Assembly (NCBI GenBank): GCA_014896295.1
Contig: JADBKR010000007.1
Location: 434,001-498,000 of the forward strand
DNA: 64,000 nucleotides
Direction: 5' to 3'
Source: Limnochordaceae bacterium
GTDB taxonomy: Bacteria > Bacillota > Limnochordia > Limnochordales > Geochordaceae
Shown here: piece after piece, positions 36,365 to 44,815 of the stretch
Numbering within the stretch: position 1 is the stretch's first letter
Layout: each line of letters opens with the position of its first letter
Notes under the pieces: generated by a model
The model's database searches: none
Told to the model about the DNA's origin: nothing
Seen by the model: the letters and a program-made list of their open reading frames with translations, nothing else
Made by a program: the position numbers and the translations under genes

Positions 36365-38066
36365 TCAGGGGCCGTGGGCCGCTGCCCGGAGCTTCGCTTG
36401 CTCCAACGCTCGGTCGACCCGCGGATCGTGGGGGCGAAGCGCCGCTGCGGCGTCGAGTGTCTCGATCGCCCGTCGCACCTCCCCTCGCATCAGCAGCAGT
36501 TCGCCCAGGCGAAGCTTGGCCTCGAACCAACTCGGGTCGGCGTCGGTCGCGCGGGAGAGGAGCTGGATGGCCTCCTCCACCCTTCCCGCGGACTCCATGG
36601 CCACCGCCTGGCCGTACAGAGCGCGCCCGCCGCTCGGGGCGCCCTTCGGCCGAAGCCGCACGCTGGAAACTCGAGGCCGCGGCTTCGTACTGGCGCTGGT
36701 CCAGTTGTGCCCTACCCAGAGCATACAAGACCCGCGCATCGTTGCCAGCCATGGCCAACGCAGCCTGGAGATGCTGCTGGGCGTCCGCGGCCCTCCCCGT
36801 CCTGAGGTAAGCCTCTCCCAGCGCCAGCCGGGCCTCCGCCACTGCGGGCGCCAGGCGGACTGCCTGCTGGTAAGCGAGCAGCGCGCCGTCCGTGTCTCCT
36901 ACCGCTTCTCGGGCCGTACCGAGCAAGAAGTGAACCCGCCAGTTGGACGGTTGCAGCCCGGCCAGGCGCTCCAGGGCCTTGGCCGCCTCCCCGGCCTGCC
37001 CGCCCTCGATCTGAGCGAGCCCCAGCCCCAGCAAGGCGTCAGGATCGTCGGGTCGAGAGGCGAGGGCTCCGGCGAAGGCGTCCCGAGCGGCATCCGGATG
37101 GCCGCGATGGAGCTCCACCCAGGCCCGGGCGACGAGCCACTCGACCGGCACGTCGCGGCCCGACGTCGCTTCCTCCCAGGCTCTCGCGGCTTCGTCCAGC
37201 CGTCCCGAAGCGGCAAGCGTCGTGGCGAGGTTGGCCCGGTACAAGGCCGTGTCCGGATCGGCTGCGCAGGCCTCGCGGAAGTGCCTCTCCGCCCCCGCCA
37301 GATCCCCCGTCGCATGAGCCAGGACCCCGAGGTTGTTGTGGGACGGGGCGTGCGAAGGTATCAGGGCGAGGGCTTTCTCATAGGCAGCGGCGGCGGCCTG
37401 CACGTCACCGGCCTGCTGGTGGGCGAGGCCGAGGTCGTACCAGATCACCGGGTCGGTCGACCCTCGAGCCGCCCTCGACAGGACGGCGACGGCTCCCTCG
37501 GGGTCGCCGGCGCGCAGGTACACGACCCCCGCCCATGCCAGGACGGGGGCGTCCACCTTCGCCTTGCCGGCCACCCCGTCGAGCAGCGACCGGGCCTCGG
37601 AGGGCCGGCCCGCCGCCACGTAAGCGGCCGCCAGCTGGATGGCCACGACGGCCGATCCCGGGTGGAGCGCTCGAGCCCTCTCGAGCAGCGCCGTCGCCCG
37701 CTCCCTTTCCCCCCGGGCCGCCGCGGCCGCCCCTGCGATGAGCGCGGCCTGCGCCCGGTCCTCGCGAGGCGCCGTGCTCCCCGGTGCGAGCCAGGGTTGT
37801 ACGAGAGCCGCCGCCTGCTCCGGTCGGCCGGCGCGAAAGAGCCGGATGGCCTCTCGTACCTGGGGGGCGGGCGGCGTGCTCCGCTCCATCTCGAGCAGCC
37901 AGGGGGCCGGCTCTGCCGCAGGAGCGACACCAGTGGAAGCGGCCGCGGCCCGCAGTCGAGGCAGCCCGGCACCGAGGCCTTCCATGGCCATCGCGGCCAT
38001 GCTCACCCCGAGGATGGCGGCGAGCAGCACGCCCTGCGCAGCAACCGGCCCAGCGCGGGCTTTCAC
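36365..38066 (-). CDS. TPR-repeat protein, frameshifted in this sequence
   Basis: The start is GTG 38064-38066 with GGAG 11 bases upstream. Residues 10-30 (AQGVLLAAILGVSMAAMAM) form an N-terminal membrane anchor or signal. About ten tetratricopeptide repeats follow, for example AAAAYEKALALIPSHAPSHN and ARLALGEAYLRTGRAADAQQ. The frame changes by one base between about 36610 and 36660. The last repeats (AGRVEEAIQLLSRATDADPS and LLLMRGEVRRAIETLDAAAA) continue in the next frame and end at 36365. The joined length is about 567 residues. TPRs mediate protein-protein contacts; the partner is unknown, but the exported hydrolase next door is a candidate. Confidence 0.82.
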
Positions 38067-38134
38067 GGCAAACCCACTCCTGCGCGGCCGTTCCTGCTGG
38101 GAGCAGTACGACGGGCCACCCCGCCCCCCCTTCG
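38067..38134. other. Divergent intergenic region, TPR gene / rib operon
   Basis: The gap between the TPR gene and ribD is 396 bases. Most of it holds the rib promoter, FMN riboswitch and terminator. This left part carries the ribosome binding site of the TPR gene; I cannot define a convincing promoter for it. Confidence 0.35.
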
Positions 38135-38163
38135 TTGCCCGCTGTCGCCGGGTGGTGTATGGT
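38135..38163 (+). promoter_or_regulatory. Likely promoter of the rib operon
   Basis: TTGCCC (38135-38140) and TATGGT (38158-38163) with a 17-base spacer, about 25 bases before the riboswitch. The match is moderate. Confidence 0.55.
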
Positions 38164-38187
38164 ATAGGCGAGCCGAAAAGCGATCGG

Positions 38188-38323
38188 GGCCTTCGGGGCA
38201 GGGTGAGCGGCACGAAAGCGCCGCAATTCCCGACCGGTGGTGATAGCCCACGACCCGCAGGGCGCCTGCGGTGGACCCGGTGCAACTCCGGGGCCGACGG
38301 TAAAGTCCGGATGGGAGAAGGCC
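38188..38323 (+). promoter_or_regulatory. FMN riboswitch (RFN element)
   Basis: The conserved RFN pieces occur in order: GGGGCAGGGTGA, then ATTCCCGACCGGTGGTGATA, then AACTCCGGGGCCGACGGTAA, then AGTCCGGATGGGAGAAG. The closing P1 helix is a perfect 7-bp pairing of GGCCTTC (38188-38194) with GAAGGCC (38317-38323). FMN binding lowers expression of the riboflavin genes that follow. Confidence 0.93.
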
Positions 38324-38332
38324 GCCGGGTTC

Positions 38333-38420
38333 GGTGCCGTGCGGTAGCGTCGCGTTCAGACGTGCGCGCGAGTCGCCGCCCCAGCGCCGGGCCCGGTAGC
38401 ACGGCGCCCTGCCTTGTTTT
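38333..38420 (+). terminator. Riboswitch-associated terminator
   Basis: GGTGCCGTGC (38333-38342) pairs with GCACGGCGCC (38399-38408) over 10 bp, one of them a G-U pair, closing a long GC-rich loop. It is followed by TTGTTTT at 38414-38420. Lying between the aptamer and ribD, it is the expected FMN-controlled attenuator. Confidence 0.65.
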
Positions 38421-38462
38421 CTCCCCCTGCCGGCCGAGGCCCACCGAATGAGAGAGGGTATC

Positions 38463-39734
38463 ATGGAGTCGTTGGCCACGCCGGCGCGGCTGGCTTTCCA
38501 TGATCGCGAGAAGGACGGCCCGAGGGGCGGGCCCCTCCGACCGCTTCCTCCGGCCATCCGCCCGGATGGCCAGGAGGCCCGGTGGATCCGGCGGGCGCTC
38601 GCCCTGGCTGCGCGGGGCGTCGGCACGACCCACCCCAACCCGGCCGTCGGCGCCGTGCTGGTGCGGGATGGCTCGGTAGTCGGGGAAGGGTACCACCGGA
38701 AGGCGGGGGGGCCGCATGCGGAGGTCGTGGCGCTCCGGCAGGCCGGCCCCATGGCCGAAGGAGCCACGCTCTACGTAACCCTGGAGCCTTGCGCTCACTG
38801 GGGGCGGACGCCGCCGTGCGCCGACGCGTTGATCGCGGCCGGGGTACGGCGGGTGGTCGCGTGCACCGTGGACCCCAACCCCAAAGTGCTGGGACGGGGC
38901 TTCGAGAAGCTGCGCGCTGCGGGAGTCGACGTTCGCCTGGCCGGAGAGCCCTGGGGGCTCAAGGCCCGGAAGCTCAACGCCGCCTACGAGAAGTACATCA
39001 CGACCGGCCTGCCCTTCGTCACCCTCAAGGTGGCGATGAGCCTCGACGGCAAGATCGCGACCGCCTCCGGCGAGTCGCAGTGGATCACCGGGGAAAGGGC
39101 CCGAGCCCTGGGGCGGCGCCTGCGGGCGCGCCACGACGCGGTCATGGTCGGGATCGGCACGGCGCTCGCGGACGACCCGCTGCTCACGGTGCGCGACATC
39201 CGGGGCAAGCCTGCTCCTCGCCAGCCTCTCCGGGTGGTCGTCGATTCCGCCGGCCGGCTCCCCCCGTCCGCACGGCTCGTCCGATCCGCGTCGCCCGAGG
39301 CCCCTGTCGTCGTAGCCGTGACCGATCGAGCTCCCGGCGAAAGGGTGACGGCGCTTCGCTCGGCGGGCTTGCAGGTGCAGGCCTTCCCGCGCGACGGAAC
39401 GGGACGGGTCGACCTGCGCAGCCTGTTGCAGTGGCTCGCCTCGGCGCGGGAAGTGACCGGGGTCCTGGTGGAGGGCGGGGCCACGCTTCACGGCGCCTTC
39501 CTGGAGAGCGGGCTGGTGGACGCGCTCGAGGTGTTCGTCGCCCCGAAGCTCCTGGGTGGGGCGAGCGCCGTGCCGGCCATCGGCGGCAGGGGTGCCTCGC
39601 GCATCGGCGAGGCCTGGCAGGTCGCCCGCTGGCGCTGGCGGGCCATCCCCAATCCGTCCGGCCCGCCGGACCTCCTGATCGAGGCGCTGTTGCCGGAGGC
39701 GGAAAGGCGGCTTTCATGTTCAGCGGCATCGTAG
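38463..39734 (+). CDS. ribD: Riboflavin biosynthesis deaminase/reductase RibD
   Basis: The bifunctional enzyme deaminates and then reduces the first pyrimidine intermediate of riboflavin synthesis. The deaminase half has GGPHAEVVAL and LEPCAHWGRTPPCADALI (zinc ligands and catalytic Glu). The reductase half has PFVTLKVAMSLDGKIATASG and VEGGATLHGAFL. I choose the ATG at 38463 (GAGAGAGGG upstream) over an ATG 15 bases earlier, giving 423 residues. About 40 extra residues precede the deaminase domain. The end overlaps ribE by 19 bases. Confidence 0.95.
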   Translation: MESLATPARLAFHDREKDGPRGGPLRPLPPAIRPDGQEARWIRRALALAARGVGTTHPNPAVGAVLVRDGSVVGEGYHRKAGGPHAEVVALRQAGPMAEGATLYVTLEPCAHWGRTPPCADALIAAGVRRVVACTVDPNPKVLGRGFEKLRAAGVDVRLAGEPWGLKARKLNAAYEKYITTGLPFVTLKVAMSLDGKIATASGESQWITGERARALGRRLRARHDAVMVGIGTALADDPLLTVRDIRGKPAPRQPLRVVVDSAGRLPPSARLVRSASPEAPVVVAVTDRAPGERVTALRSAGLQVQAFPRDGTGRVDLRSLLQWLASAREVTGVLVEGGATLHGAFLESGLVDALEVFVAPKLLGGASAVPAIGGRGASRIGEAWQVARWRWRAIPNPSGPPDLLIEALLPEAERRLSCSAAS

Positions 39735-40405
39735 AGGCGACCGGCCGGGTGGTGGCGCTGGTGCCGGCAGCGGGCGGTTCCCGGGTGCTCGAGGTCGAGA
39801 CCCCCTGGGCCGGAGAGCGGCCGGCCGTCGGCGAGAGCGTCGCGGTCGACGGAGTCTGCCTGACCGTGGAGCGGCGCCGGGGCGTCGTGCTGGCCTTCTC
39901 CCTGTCGCCCGAAACGCTGGCCCGCTCGACCCTGGGCGATGCGGCAGCGGTGGGCCGGCGCGTCAACCTGGAGAGGTCGCTGGCCCTGGGGCAGCCTCTC
40001 GGTGGGCACCTGGTGCTGGGCCACGTGGACGCCGTCGGCGAGGTGGCGTTCGTCCGCTCCGCCGGGGAGGGTAAAGAGATCGGATTTCGTATACCGGATA
40101 CGGTCGCACCGCTGGTGGCCTTGAAGGGTTCGGTGGCGATCAACGGGGTGAGCCTCACCGTCGCGGGCCTCTTCGACGGCGGCTTCTGGGCTGCGCTGGT
40201 GCCCTACACGCTGGACCACACCAATCTGGGCGACTTGCGCGCCGGCGCTCGCGTCAACTTCGAAGCGGACGTCCTGGCACGCTATGTGGCACGCCAGCTG
40301 GAGGCGCTGGCCGCCGGGCGGGCATCGACGCCCGGGGCCGGCGTCACACTGGCATTGTTGGCCGACCACGGTTTCCTGCAGGATCGCGAACAGGGGGGCG
40401 AGTGA
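39716..40405 (+). CDS. ribE: Riboflavin synthase alpha chain
   Basis: This 229-residue protein has two lumazine-binding repeats. [15 protein letters not shown] and [19 protein letters not shown] open the first. [15 protein letters not shown] and [19 protein letters not shown] are in the second. It dismutates two lumazines to riboflavin, using the RibH product. It overlaps ribD and ends 4 bases before ribBA. Confidence 0.96.
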   Translation: MFSGIVEATGRVVALVPAAGGSRVLEVETPWAGERPAVGESVAVDGVCLTVERRRGVVLAFSLSPETLARSTLGDAAAVGRRVNLERSLALGQPLGGHLVLGHVDAVGEVAFVRSAGEGKEIGFRIPDTVAPLVALKGSVAINGVSLTVAGLFDGGFWAALVPYTLDHTNLGDLRAGARVNFEADVLARYVARQLEALAAGRASTPGAGVTLALLADHGFLQDREQGGE

Positions 40406-40409
40406 TCGG

Positions 40410-41726
40410 ATGCACGCATCGGCCGGGCCCGGGGATGGGGGCGTTCCGTTCAGTTCCATCGAGGAGGCGATCGCCGACATTCGCGCCGGGCGCATGGTCG
40501 TCGTGGTCGACGACGAGGATCGGGAAAACGAGGGCGACCTCGTCATGGCCGCCCAGAAGGCGACGCCCGAGGCCATCAACTTCATGACCCAGTACGGGCG
40601 AGGGCTCTTGTGCGTGCCGCTGACCGGCGAACGGCTGGATCAGCTGCAGATCCCCTTGATGCCGGGCGTATCGGAGCAGAGCATGCGCACGGCCTTCACG
40701 GTCTCGGTCGACGTCGTGGGGGTACACACGGGGATCTCGGCGTTCGAACGGGCGGCCACGGTACGGGCGCTGGCCGACCCTCGCACCACCTCCGAGCAGT
40801 TCATCCGGCCCGGCCACGTCTTTCCGCTGCGCGCCAAGCCGGGCGGAGTCCTCCAGCGGGCGGGCCATACGGAGGCGGCCGTGGACCTCGCCCGGCTCGC
40901 GGGGCTTTATCCGGCGGGCGTCGTTTGCGAGATCATGAACCCGGACGGCACCATGGCCCGGCTCCCGCAGCTCCAGGCGTTCGCGGCCCAGCACGGCTTG
41001 AAGCTCGTCACCATCGCCGACCTCATCCGCTACCGCCTGCGTACGGAGAAGCTGGTGCGGCGCGTGACGGAGGCGGCGCTGCCCAGCCGCCATGGCGAGT
41101 TTCGGGTGGTAGGCTACGAAAGCCAGATCGACGGCGAAGCGCACGTGGCGCTGATCAAGGGCGACGTGGCGAGCCGCCGCGGGGTGCTGGCCCGGGTGCA
41201 CTCCGAGTGCCTGACGGGTGACGTTTTCGGTTCGGTGCGGTGCGACTGCGGCGAGCAGCTGGTGGCCGCGCTGGATGCCATCGAGCAGGAGGGGGCCGGC
41301 GTCCTGGTCTACATGCGCCAGGAAGGCCGAGGCATCGGGCTGCTCAACAAGCTCATGGCGTACCGCCTGCAGGACGAGGGCAAGGATACCGTCGAAGCCA
41401 ACCTGGCGCTCGGCTTCCCGCCCGACCTGAGGGACTACGGCCTCGCCGCCCAGATCCTCGTGGACCTGGGGGTCACCAGCATCCGGCTCATGACCAACAA
41501 CCCCCGTAAGGTGGCCGGGCTCGAGGGGTACGGCATCGAGATCGTCGAGCGCGTCCCGATCGTCGTGCCGCCGCGGCCCCAAAACCTCCGGTACCTGTGG
41601 ACCAAGCAGCAGAAGCTGGGCCACCTGCTGCACCTGGATGCTCCGCCCGGAGCGGTCGTCGCCACGGAGGAGCAGCCCGTCCGGCCGGCCCCATCGCGCA
41701 ACGGGCGCAGGGCCCGGGAAGATTGA
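40410..41726 (+). CDS. ribBA: Bifunctional DHBP synthase / GTP cyclohydrolase II
   Basis: This 438-residue fusion supplies both riboflavin precursors. The RibB half has [20 protein letters not shown] and [20 protein letters not shown]. The RibA half has [20 protein letters not shown] with three zinc Cys, and [20 protein letters not shown]. The start ATG 40410 follows GGGGGGCGAG. A polar tail of about 25 residues extends beyond the usual end. Confidence 0.97.
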   Translation: MHASAGPGDGGVPFSSIEEAIADIRAGRMVVVVDDEDRENEGDLVMAAQKATPEAINFMTQYGRGLLCVPLTGERLDQLQIPLMPGVSEQSMRTAFTVSVDVVGVHTGISAFERAATVRALADPRTTSEQFIRPGHVFPLRAKPGGVLQRAGHTEAAVDLARLAGLYPAGVVCEIMNPDGTMARLPQLQAFAAQHGLKLVTIADLIRYRLRTEKLVRRVTEAALPSRHGEFRVVGYESQIDGEAHVALIKGDVASRRGVLARVHSECLTGDVFGSVRCDCGEQLVAALDAIEQEGAGVLVYMRQEGRGIGLLNKLMAYRLQDEGKDTVEANLALGFPPDLRDYGLAAQILVDLGVTSIRLMTNNPRKVAGLEGYGIEIVERVPIVVPPRPQNLRYLWTKQQKLGHLLHLDAPPGAVVATEEQPVRPAPSRNGRRARED

Positions 41727-41760
41727 CCACTGGCCGAGGGAGAGGCGGGGACCACAGCCC

Positions 41761-42255
41761 ATGGCAACCTTCGAGGGCCATCTCGACGCTGCCGGTTTAC
41801 GCTTCGGCATCGTGGTGGCCCGCTTCAACGAGTTCATCACCGCTCGCCTGCTGGAAGGCGCCCGCGACGCCCTGCTGCGCCACGGGGCGTCAGAGGATGC
41901 GATCGACGTGGCCTGGGTGCCGGGGTCGTTCGAGATCGGCCCCGCGGCGCTGCGCATGGCTCAGACGGGACGTTACGACGCCCTCGTCTGCCTCGGGGCC
42001 GTCATCCGCGGAGCAACGCCCCATTTCGAGTTCGTGGCGCAGCAAACGAGTCGCGCCATCGGCGAACTCGGCCTGCGCCTCGACATCCCCGTGATCTACG
42101 GGGTCCTCACGGCGGATACGCTGGAGCAGGCCATCGAGCGGGCCGGGACCAAGGCCGGCAACCGGGGGTTCGACGCGGCCGTCGCGGCCATCGAAATGGC
42201 TCGCCTTTACCGGGCCCTGCAGGCTCCGCCCGGCCGGGCCACCGTTCAAGCGTGA
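41761..42255 (+). CDS. ribH: 6,7-dimethyl-8-ribityllumazine synthase
   Basis: The protein has 164 residues: [56 protein letters not shown] and [20 protein letters not shown]. The catalytic His in TPHFEF is present. It condenses the RibA/D and RibB products and forms icosahedral shells in relatives. It ends the rib operon and faces the convergent GHL10 gene 19 bases away. Confidence 0.97.
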   Translation: MATFEGHLDAAGLRFGIVVARFNEFITARLLEGARDALLRHGASEDAIDVAWVPGSFEIGPAALRMAQTGRYDALVCLGAVIRGATPHFEFVAQQTSRAIGELGLRLDIPVIYGVLTADTLEQAIERAGTKAGNRGFDAAVAAIEMARLYRALQAPPGRATVQA

Positions 42256-42274
42256 CGCCTGCCGGGATCGGCCG

Positions 42275-43612
42275 TCACCGCCGCCGGGCAGAGGGCAAGC
42301 GGGCCGCCCTGGCGGCCGCCTCCACCAGCGCCGGGTCGGACTCGAGCGCCTCGAAAGAGAAGTAGACCACGCCCGAGGCTCCCGCCTGAAGCGCCAGGCG
42401 GGTCTGTCTCTCCAGGCCGTCGGGTCTCCCGGAGAGCAAGTAGGCGCCAATCCCGGCGTAGACCGGGATGTCCGGCGCGAACCTCCTGGCCCCCTCGACC
42501 CATCCGGCGAAGGTCTGGTCGGAGGCCGTATAGCTCATCAGCACGATCCCCGAGAGGAGCCGCTGGGAAAGCCACTCCGGCCACTCCTGGAGCTCCTCCT
42601 CGTAGGCCCGGCGCGGCTCGGGGAAGACGGCCGCGGTGAGCTCTACGCTCGGGGCCTCCCGGGCCAGGGAGCGGGATACCTCCTCCACCAGCGCGGTCAC
42701 CTGATTGGCGCGGAAGAGGTTCCACCCGGCCTGCTCCTCGGGCGTGCTCGGAAGGCGGGGTCTGCCGCCGCTTTCGCCGACGCGTTGCGGAATCCGAACC
42801 GCGAGGGGATCTCCCTGCGCGTCCCGCGACTGTCGTGCTCCATCCCCGCCGGCCGAGGCCGCCCACCATTGCCAGAACGCCTTCAACGCCTCGGGATGGT
42901 AGCCCGCGCCGGCCCACGGGTAGCGGACGTAGTCGAGGTGAATCCCGTCTACCTCATAGCGCCGGACGATCTCCAGCACCGTCTCCAGCATGGTCCGGCG
43001 CACCCCCGGAAGGCCGGGGTCTGCGAAGAGCGCGTTGACCCGCTCGTCTTCCCGAGGGCGGTAGGTCCACAGGGAGCGCCCCGAGGCATCCAGCGTCACC
43101 CAATCGGGATGGCGGGCCAAAGGATGCAGCCCGTCCTCCGGCGTGACGCCCAGCTCGCCCCACGTGAAGACGTTGACCCACGCGTGGACTGACAGCCGCG
43201 GAGCCCGGTGTGCTGCCTGCAGTACGGCAGCCAAGGGATCGAAGGCAGGCCCCGACGGCGAAGCAGCCCGGGGCCAGATGTCCGACCGGTAGGCGGCGGC
43301 GCCCCGCGCGAGCACCTGCACGAAGAGCGTGTCGGCCCCGACCTTCCGGGCCATGGCGACCGCTGCTTCGACGCCGTCCGGGGTGAGCAGCGTGTTTTCC
43401 TTCACCCAGAGGCCGACCCGGTACCCACGGGCCTCGGGAGACACGAGCACGGCCTCGAGCCCGCGGGTCAACGCCTCCTGGCGCACTCCCCAGGCCGACC
43501 CGAGCATGGACGACGCGAGCGCGGCAGCCAGGAGTACGCTGCGGCGCCATCCCCCAGAGTTACCCCGGGCCCCCCAGCCCGCTCGAGCATCACGTCGTGG
43601 CATGACACCCAT
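42275..43612 (-). CDS. Exported glycosyl-hydrolase-like protein (GHL10 / YngK type)
   Basis: This 445-residue protein has an N-terminal signal sequence (about 23-42, SVLLAAALASSMLGSAWG). The TIM-barrel domain has GLWVKENTLLTPDGVEAAVA, AWVNVFTWGELGV, DPGLPGVRRTMLETVLEIVR, YEVDGIHLDYVRYPW and VLMSYTASDQTFAGWV, typical of the GHL10 family. The carbohydrate target is unknown; a cell-wall or extracellular glycan is plausible. It is 50 bases downstream of the csoR-family gene. Confidence 0.82.
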   Translation of the reverse strand: MGVMPRRDARAGWGARGNSGGWRRSVLLAAALASSMLGSAWGVRQEALTRGLEAVLVSPEARGYRVGLWVKENTLLTPDGVEAAVAMARKVGADTLFVQVLARGAAAYRSDIWPRAASPSGPAFDPLAAVLQAAHRAPRLSVHAWVNVFTWGELGVTPEDGLHPLARHPDWVTLDASGRSLWTYRPREDERVNALFADPGLPGVRRTMLETVLEIVRRYEVDGIHLDYVRYPWAGAGYHPEALKAFWQWWAASAGGDGARQSRDAQGDPLAVRIPQRVGESGGRPRLPSTPEEQAGWNLFRANQVTALVEEVSRSLAREAPSVELTAAVFPEPRRAYEEELQEWPEWLSQRLLSGIVLMSYTASDQTFAGWVEGARRFAPDIPVYAGIGAYLLSGRPDGLERQTRLALQAGASGVVYFSFEALESDPALVEAAARAARLPSARRR

Positions 43613-43662
43613 CTACTACTCCCCGAGCAGGGGGTGCTCCTACGCCGGGATCCCGGGGATCG

Positions 43663-43938
43663 TCACGAAAAGCGCAAGAACATCCGGGCAGCCCGCTCCA
43701 GGGCCTCGTCCCGGTCGGGCCCTTCCTTGGCCATGCACTCCCGGAAGTGGTCGCTCATGAGCGCCATCGCCACCTTGGAGAGCGCAGCGCGCATGGCCGC
43801 CAGTTGCAAGATGATCTCTTCGCAGTCGCGGCTCTCCTCCAGCATCCGCTGGACGCCGCGAGCCTGTCCCTCGATCCGCTTCATCCGGTTGACCAGATCC
43901 TCGACTTCACGGCCACTTCTGGTAATGGCCACCGTCAC
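43663..43938 (-). CDS. CsoR/RcnR-family metal- or thiol-sensing repressor
   Basis: This 91-residue all-helical protein has RMKRIEGQARGVQRMLEESR and the Cys39-His64-Cys68 triad expected for Cu(I) binding in CsoR or persulfide sensing in CstR. The tail is Arg/Ala-rich. GTG start, with an AAGGTGG-type site upstream. It follows the disulfide oxidoreductase by 60 bases in the same direction and probably controls that promoter. The inducer (copper, persulfide or another) cannot be told from sequence. Confidence 0.85.
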   Translation of the reverse strand: MTVAITRSGREVEDLVNRMKRIEGQARGVQRMLEESRDCEEIILQLAAMRAALSKVAMALMSDHFRECMAKEGPDRDEALERAARMFLRFS

Positions 43939-43998
43939 GCCACACCACCTTTGCGCGCGGTCTGCCGCCCACCCGCCGCCCCTCGCCTGGGCGCCACC

Positions 43999-44721
43999 TC
44001 ACGGCAGGCGCCGCCCGCTCTCGCCGCCGGGCTCGGCAGGCGCCTTCGCCCCGATGGCCGAGAGCACTTCCCGGAGGAAATGCGCCTCGGGTACGGCCCC
44101 CTCGAGCTCGCCGGTCTCGTTGATGATGGTCTTGGGCACCCCGTAGACCCCGTACCTCTCCGCCAGGTCCGGAAACTCGGTGGCCTCGATCATGTCCGCG
44201 ATGACGTAGGAGCTCTCCATGGCAAACTGGTGGGCCAGCCGCACCGCCTTGGGGCAATACGGGCAGGTCGGGGTGACGAACACCTTCAGGTGCACCGGCG
44301 TGTCGATGGCCGCCAGCGCATCCTTCGTGGACTGGGAGAGACGGGTCCGGCCGTTGCCCGAATCCACGATGTCCTCCACCAGGGCGCTGAACTCGTAGCC
44401 CGCCGGGATGCCGAAGTACCGCACGCTCTTGCGGGTGCCGGCAGCATCCGAGACGATCACCGCGGGCACCTTGTCGATCCCCATCTCCTGCGCCCGGTCC
44501 AGGTGGATCTTGCGGTCGAGTACCTCGACGGCGATCTTGTCGGACAAAGAGCCGAGCTCTTCCATGAGCTCCACCGTTTGCTTGCAGTACTGGCAAGGCT
44601 TCTCACCCGGCACGACCAGGCGAGAAGAGCCCTCGGTGAAGACGATCAGGCGTGCCGTGCCCTCCATCTTGTCGAAAAGGGACGAGAGATACTTGCGGTC
44701 CTTCTCCGAAATGAACGCCAT
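43999..44721 (-). CDS. Protein disulfide oxidoreductase with two thioredoxin folds (PDO)
   Basis: The protein has 240 residues. The first fold carries CQYC (43-46) and the second, after about residue 143, carries CPYC (153-156), with cis-Pro segments KVPAVIV and GVPKTII. This double-thioredoxin glutaredoxin-like family (PDO) is common in thermophilic archaea and bacteria, where it handles cytoplasmic disulfides. No signal peptide is seen. It has its own promoter and is followed by a csoR-family gene. Confidence 0.9.
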   Translation of the reverse strand: MAFISEKDRKYLSSLFDKMEGTARLIVFTEGSSRLVVPGEKPCQYCKQTVELMEELGSLSDKIAVEVLDRKIHLDRAQEMGIDKVPAVIVSDAAGTRKSVRYFGIPAGYEFSALVEDIVDSGNGRTRLSQSTKDALAAIDTPVHLKVFVTPTCPYCPKAVRLAHQFAMESSYVIADMIEATEFPDLAERYGVYGVPKTIINETGELEGAVPEAHFLREVLSAIGAKAPAEPGGESGRRLP

Positions 44722-44755
44722 GCGCTTGCGTTGCCTCCCGTGCGAGACGGAATGC

Positions 44756-44770
44756 CCCTACCGGGTAGGG
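44756..44770 (-). promoter_or_regulatory. Candidate CsoR-family operator
   Basis: CCCTACC and GGTAGGG form a perfect 7-bp inverted repeat around one central base, flanked by more C and G. It lies about 15 to 25 bases downstream of the predicted start from the promoter at 44787-44815 and upstream of the PDO start. CsoR-type proteins bind C-tract/G-tract palindromes of this kind. The assignment is inferred. Confidence 0.5.
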
Positions 44771-44786
44771 TATCTCGCCGACGACA

Positions 44787-44815
44787 GGGATACCACGAGG
44801 TGAAGGAAAAGTCAA
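44787..44815 (-). promoter_or_regulatory. Promoter of the PDO-csoR operon
   Basis: TTGACT (44810-44815) and TATCCC (44787-44792), spacer 17 bases, with TGG directly before the -10 as an extended element. The -35 lies over the end of ispDF. Confidence 0.62.

Noticed and set aside
35484-39491. A very long open frame on the minus strand (over 1300 codons) covering the hydrolase, TPR and ribD regions
   Set aside because: Only the middle part is the TPR protein; the rest is antisense of ribD and out-of-frame hydrolase, kept open by high GC. It has no coherent domains at its ends.
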